The notes beneath the pieces are model-generated. The model saw only the letters and a program-made list of their open reading frames with translations. It had not been told where the DNA came from and searched no databases. Below are positions 63,012 through 64,000 of a DNA stretch of 64,000 nucleotides, one piece after another; the first letter of the stretch is position 1, and every line of letters starts with the position of its first letter. The translations under genes were made by a program, and so were the position numbers. The stretch is from Clavibacter zhangzhiyongii (GTDB lineage Bacteria; Actinomycetota; Actinomycetes; Actinomycetales; Microbacteriaceae): contig NZ_CP061274.1 in the NCBI RefSeq assembly GCF_014775655.1, forward strand, positions 1,860,001 to 1,924,000. Reading direction: 5' to 3'.

Positions 63012-64000
63012 GGCCATCGTCGAACAGGGCCTCGGCGGCCGCACCCGGCGCAGAGGGGCGGGCGGGTGCCCCCGGGACGGGCGGCGGCTCGAGCCCGAAG
63101 TGCCGCCAGGCGGCGGGCGTCGCGACGCGACCCCGCGGGGTCCGCGTCACCAGACCGATGCGCACGAGGAACGGCTCGACGACCGACTCGATCGTCTCCG
63201 CCTCCTCCCCCACGGAGACCGCGAGGGTGTTGAGCCCGACGGGGCCCCCGCCGAAGCGCGTGAGTATGCCGCGCATGACGGCGCGGTCGAGGCGGTCGAG
63301 GCCGAGGGGATCCACGTCGTAGAGGTCGAGCGCGGCGCGGACGGAGTCGACGCCGGCCTCCGTCCCGTGGACGAGCGCGTAGTCGCGCACCCGGCGCAGG
63401 AGCCGGTTGGCGATGCGCGGCGTCCCGCGGCAGCGGCCGGCGATCTCCGCGACGGCCTCGTGCTCGATCTCCAGGTGCAGCATGCGCGCCGCCCGCTCGA
63501 TGACCTGCTCGAGCTCGTGCGTCTCGTAGAACTCGAGGTGCGCGGTGAAGCCGAAGCGGTCGCGCAGCGGACTCGGCAGCATGCCCGAGCGCGTGGTCGC
63601 GCCCACGAGGGTGAACGGGGAGAGCTCCAGCGGGATGGAGGTCGCACCCGCGCCCTTGCCGACCATGATGTCGATCCGGAAGTCCTCCATCGCGAGGTAC
63701 AGCATCTCCTCGGCGGAGCGGGCCATGCGGTGGATCTCGTCGACGAAGAGGATCTCGCCGGGCACGAGCGCGGACAGCACCGCCGCGAGGTCGCCCGCGT
63801 GCTGGATGGCCGGGCCGCTCGTGAGGCGCAGCGGCCGGCGGCTCTCCTCCGCGACGATCATCGCGAGCGTGGTCTTGCCGAGGCCGGGCGGGCCCGCGAG
63901 CAGGATGTGGTCGGGCGAGCGGTTCTGCATGGCGGCGGCCGTGAGCAGCAGCTCCAGCTGGCCGCGCACCTTGACCTGCCCGACGAACTCGGAGAGCGAC
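63007..64000 (-). CDS. ruvB: Holliday junction DNA helicase RuvB (5' part beyond window)
   Basis: Motor of the RuvAB branch-migration complex. The window holds the C-terminal 330 residues; the frame stays open to the right edge and begins mid-gene at [19 protein letters not shown], so the true start is outside. Seen are Walker [10 protein letters not shown], Walker B LFVDEIHR, sensor 1 ATTRSGML, and the C-terminal winged-helix domain. The GTG at 63969 is internal, not the start. ruvA and ruvC would be expected further right. Confidence 0.96.
   Translation of the reverse strand, partial: SLSEFVGQVKVRGQLELLLTAAAMQNRSPDHILLAGPPGLGKTTLAMIVAEESRRPLRLTSGPAIQHAGDLAAVLSALVPGEILFVDEIHRMARSAEEMLYLAMEDFRIDIMVGKGAGATSIPLELSPFTLVGATTRSGMLPSPLRDRFGFTAHLEFYETHELEQVIERAARMLHLEIEHEAVAEIAGRCRGTPRIANRLLRRVRDYALVHGTEAGVDSVRAALDLYDVDPLGLDRLDRAVMRGILTRFGGGPVGLNTLAVSVGEEAETIESVVEPFLVRIGLVTRTPRGRVATPAAWRHFGLEPPPVPGAPARPSAPGAAAEALFDDGL

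Noticed and set aside
63969-63969. GTG at 63969 as the start of ruvB
   Set aside because: The frame and RuvB homology ([10 protein letters not shown]) continue upstream to the window edge, so this is an internal valine.

Overview
This window looks like core chromosome of a high-GC Gram-positive actinobacterium. By eye the GC content is near 70 %, third codon positions are almost all G or C, and many starts are GTG. The gene order (pyrR-pyrB-pyrC-PH-like gene-carA-carB-pyrF-gmk-rpoZ-coaBC-metK-priA-fmt-rsmB-rpe; aroE/C/K/B-aroQ-efp-nusB; relA-rhodanese-secF-secD-yajC-ruvB) is the classic actinobacterial one. Protein style points to Microbacteriaceae, most likely Clavibacter or a close relative; that genus call is inference, since no marker was searched.

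Almost everything is on the minus strand, so read right to left. From the right edge: ruvB (cut by the window end), yajC, secD-secF-rhodanese, and relA. A short plus-strand island follows in coordinate order 54338-56808: a small membrane protein, a DUF349 protein and an AbiEi-like protein. Then come rarA, rpsD with a long leader, a small anchored protein, alaS-ruvX-mltG-aroE, aroC-aroK-aroB-SDR, aroQ, efp-nusB, an ABC importer of the sulfonate/nitrate/taurine class, acs, and the pyrimidine operon pyrR-pyrB-pyrC-(PH-like)-carA-carB-pyrF-gmk. After that: rpoZ, coaBC, metK, priA-fmt-rsmB-rpe, an FKBP isomerase, hisE-hisG-hisF-hisI fused without a break to trpE-(membrane proteins)-trpC-trpB-trpA, lgt, gltB-gltD, pyk, and at the left edge a plus-strand tRNA-Leu(CAA) and the start of an ANTAR-type response regulator.

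Functionally this is amino-acid (His, Trp, shikimate, Glu), pyrimidine and cofactor synthesis interleaved with translation, replication-restart and secretion genes. Coding is very tight: at least a dozen junctions overlap as ATGA or GTGA and two share one base, which implies translational coupling. Several transcripts appear leaderless (a TANNNT box 6-8 nt before the start codon). No insertion sequence, phage gene, CRISPR array or obvious transferred island is visible, and no stretch over 300 bases lacks a gene or RNA.

I did not find a clearly novel multi-gene system. The best second-look items are the strong excess of the palindrome GGATCC, a perfect TATAAT promoter written into rare codons of ruvX to fire a leaderless mltG, an mIHF-guanylate kinase fusion, an inverted repeat overlapping the pyr promoter, a structured rpsD leader with a 7-codon mini-ORF, and an orphan AbiEi-like gene that runs into the end of relA.
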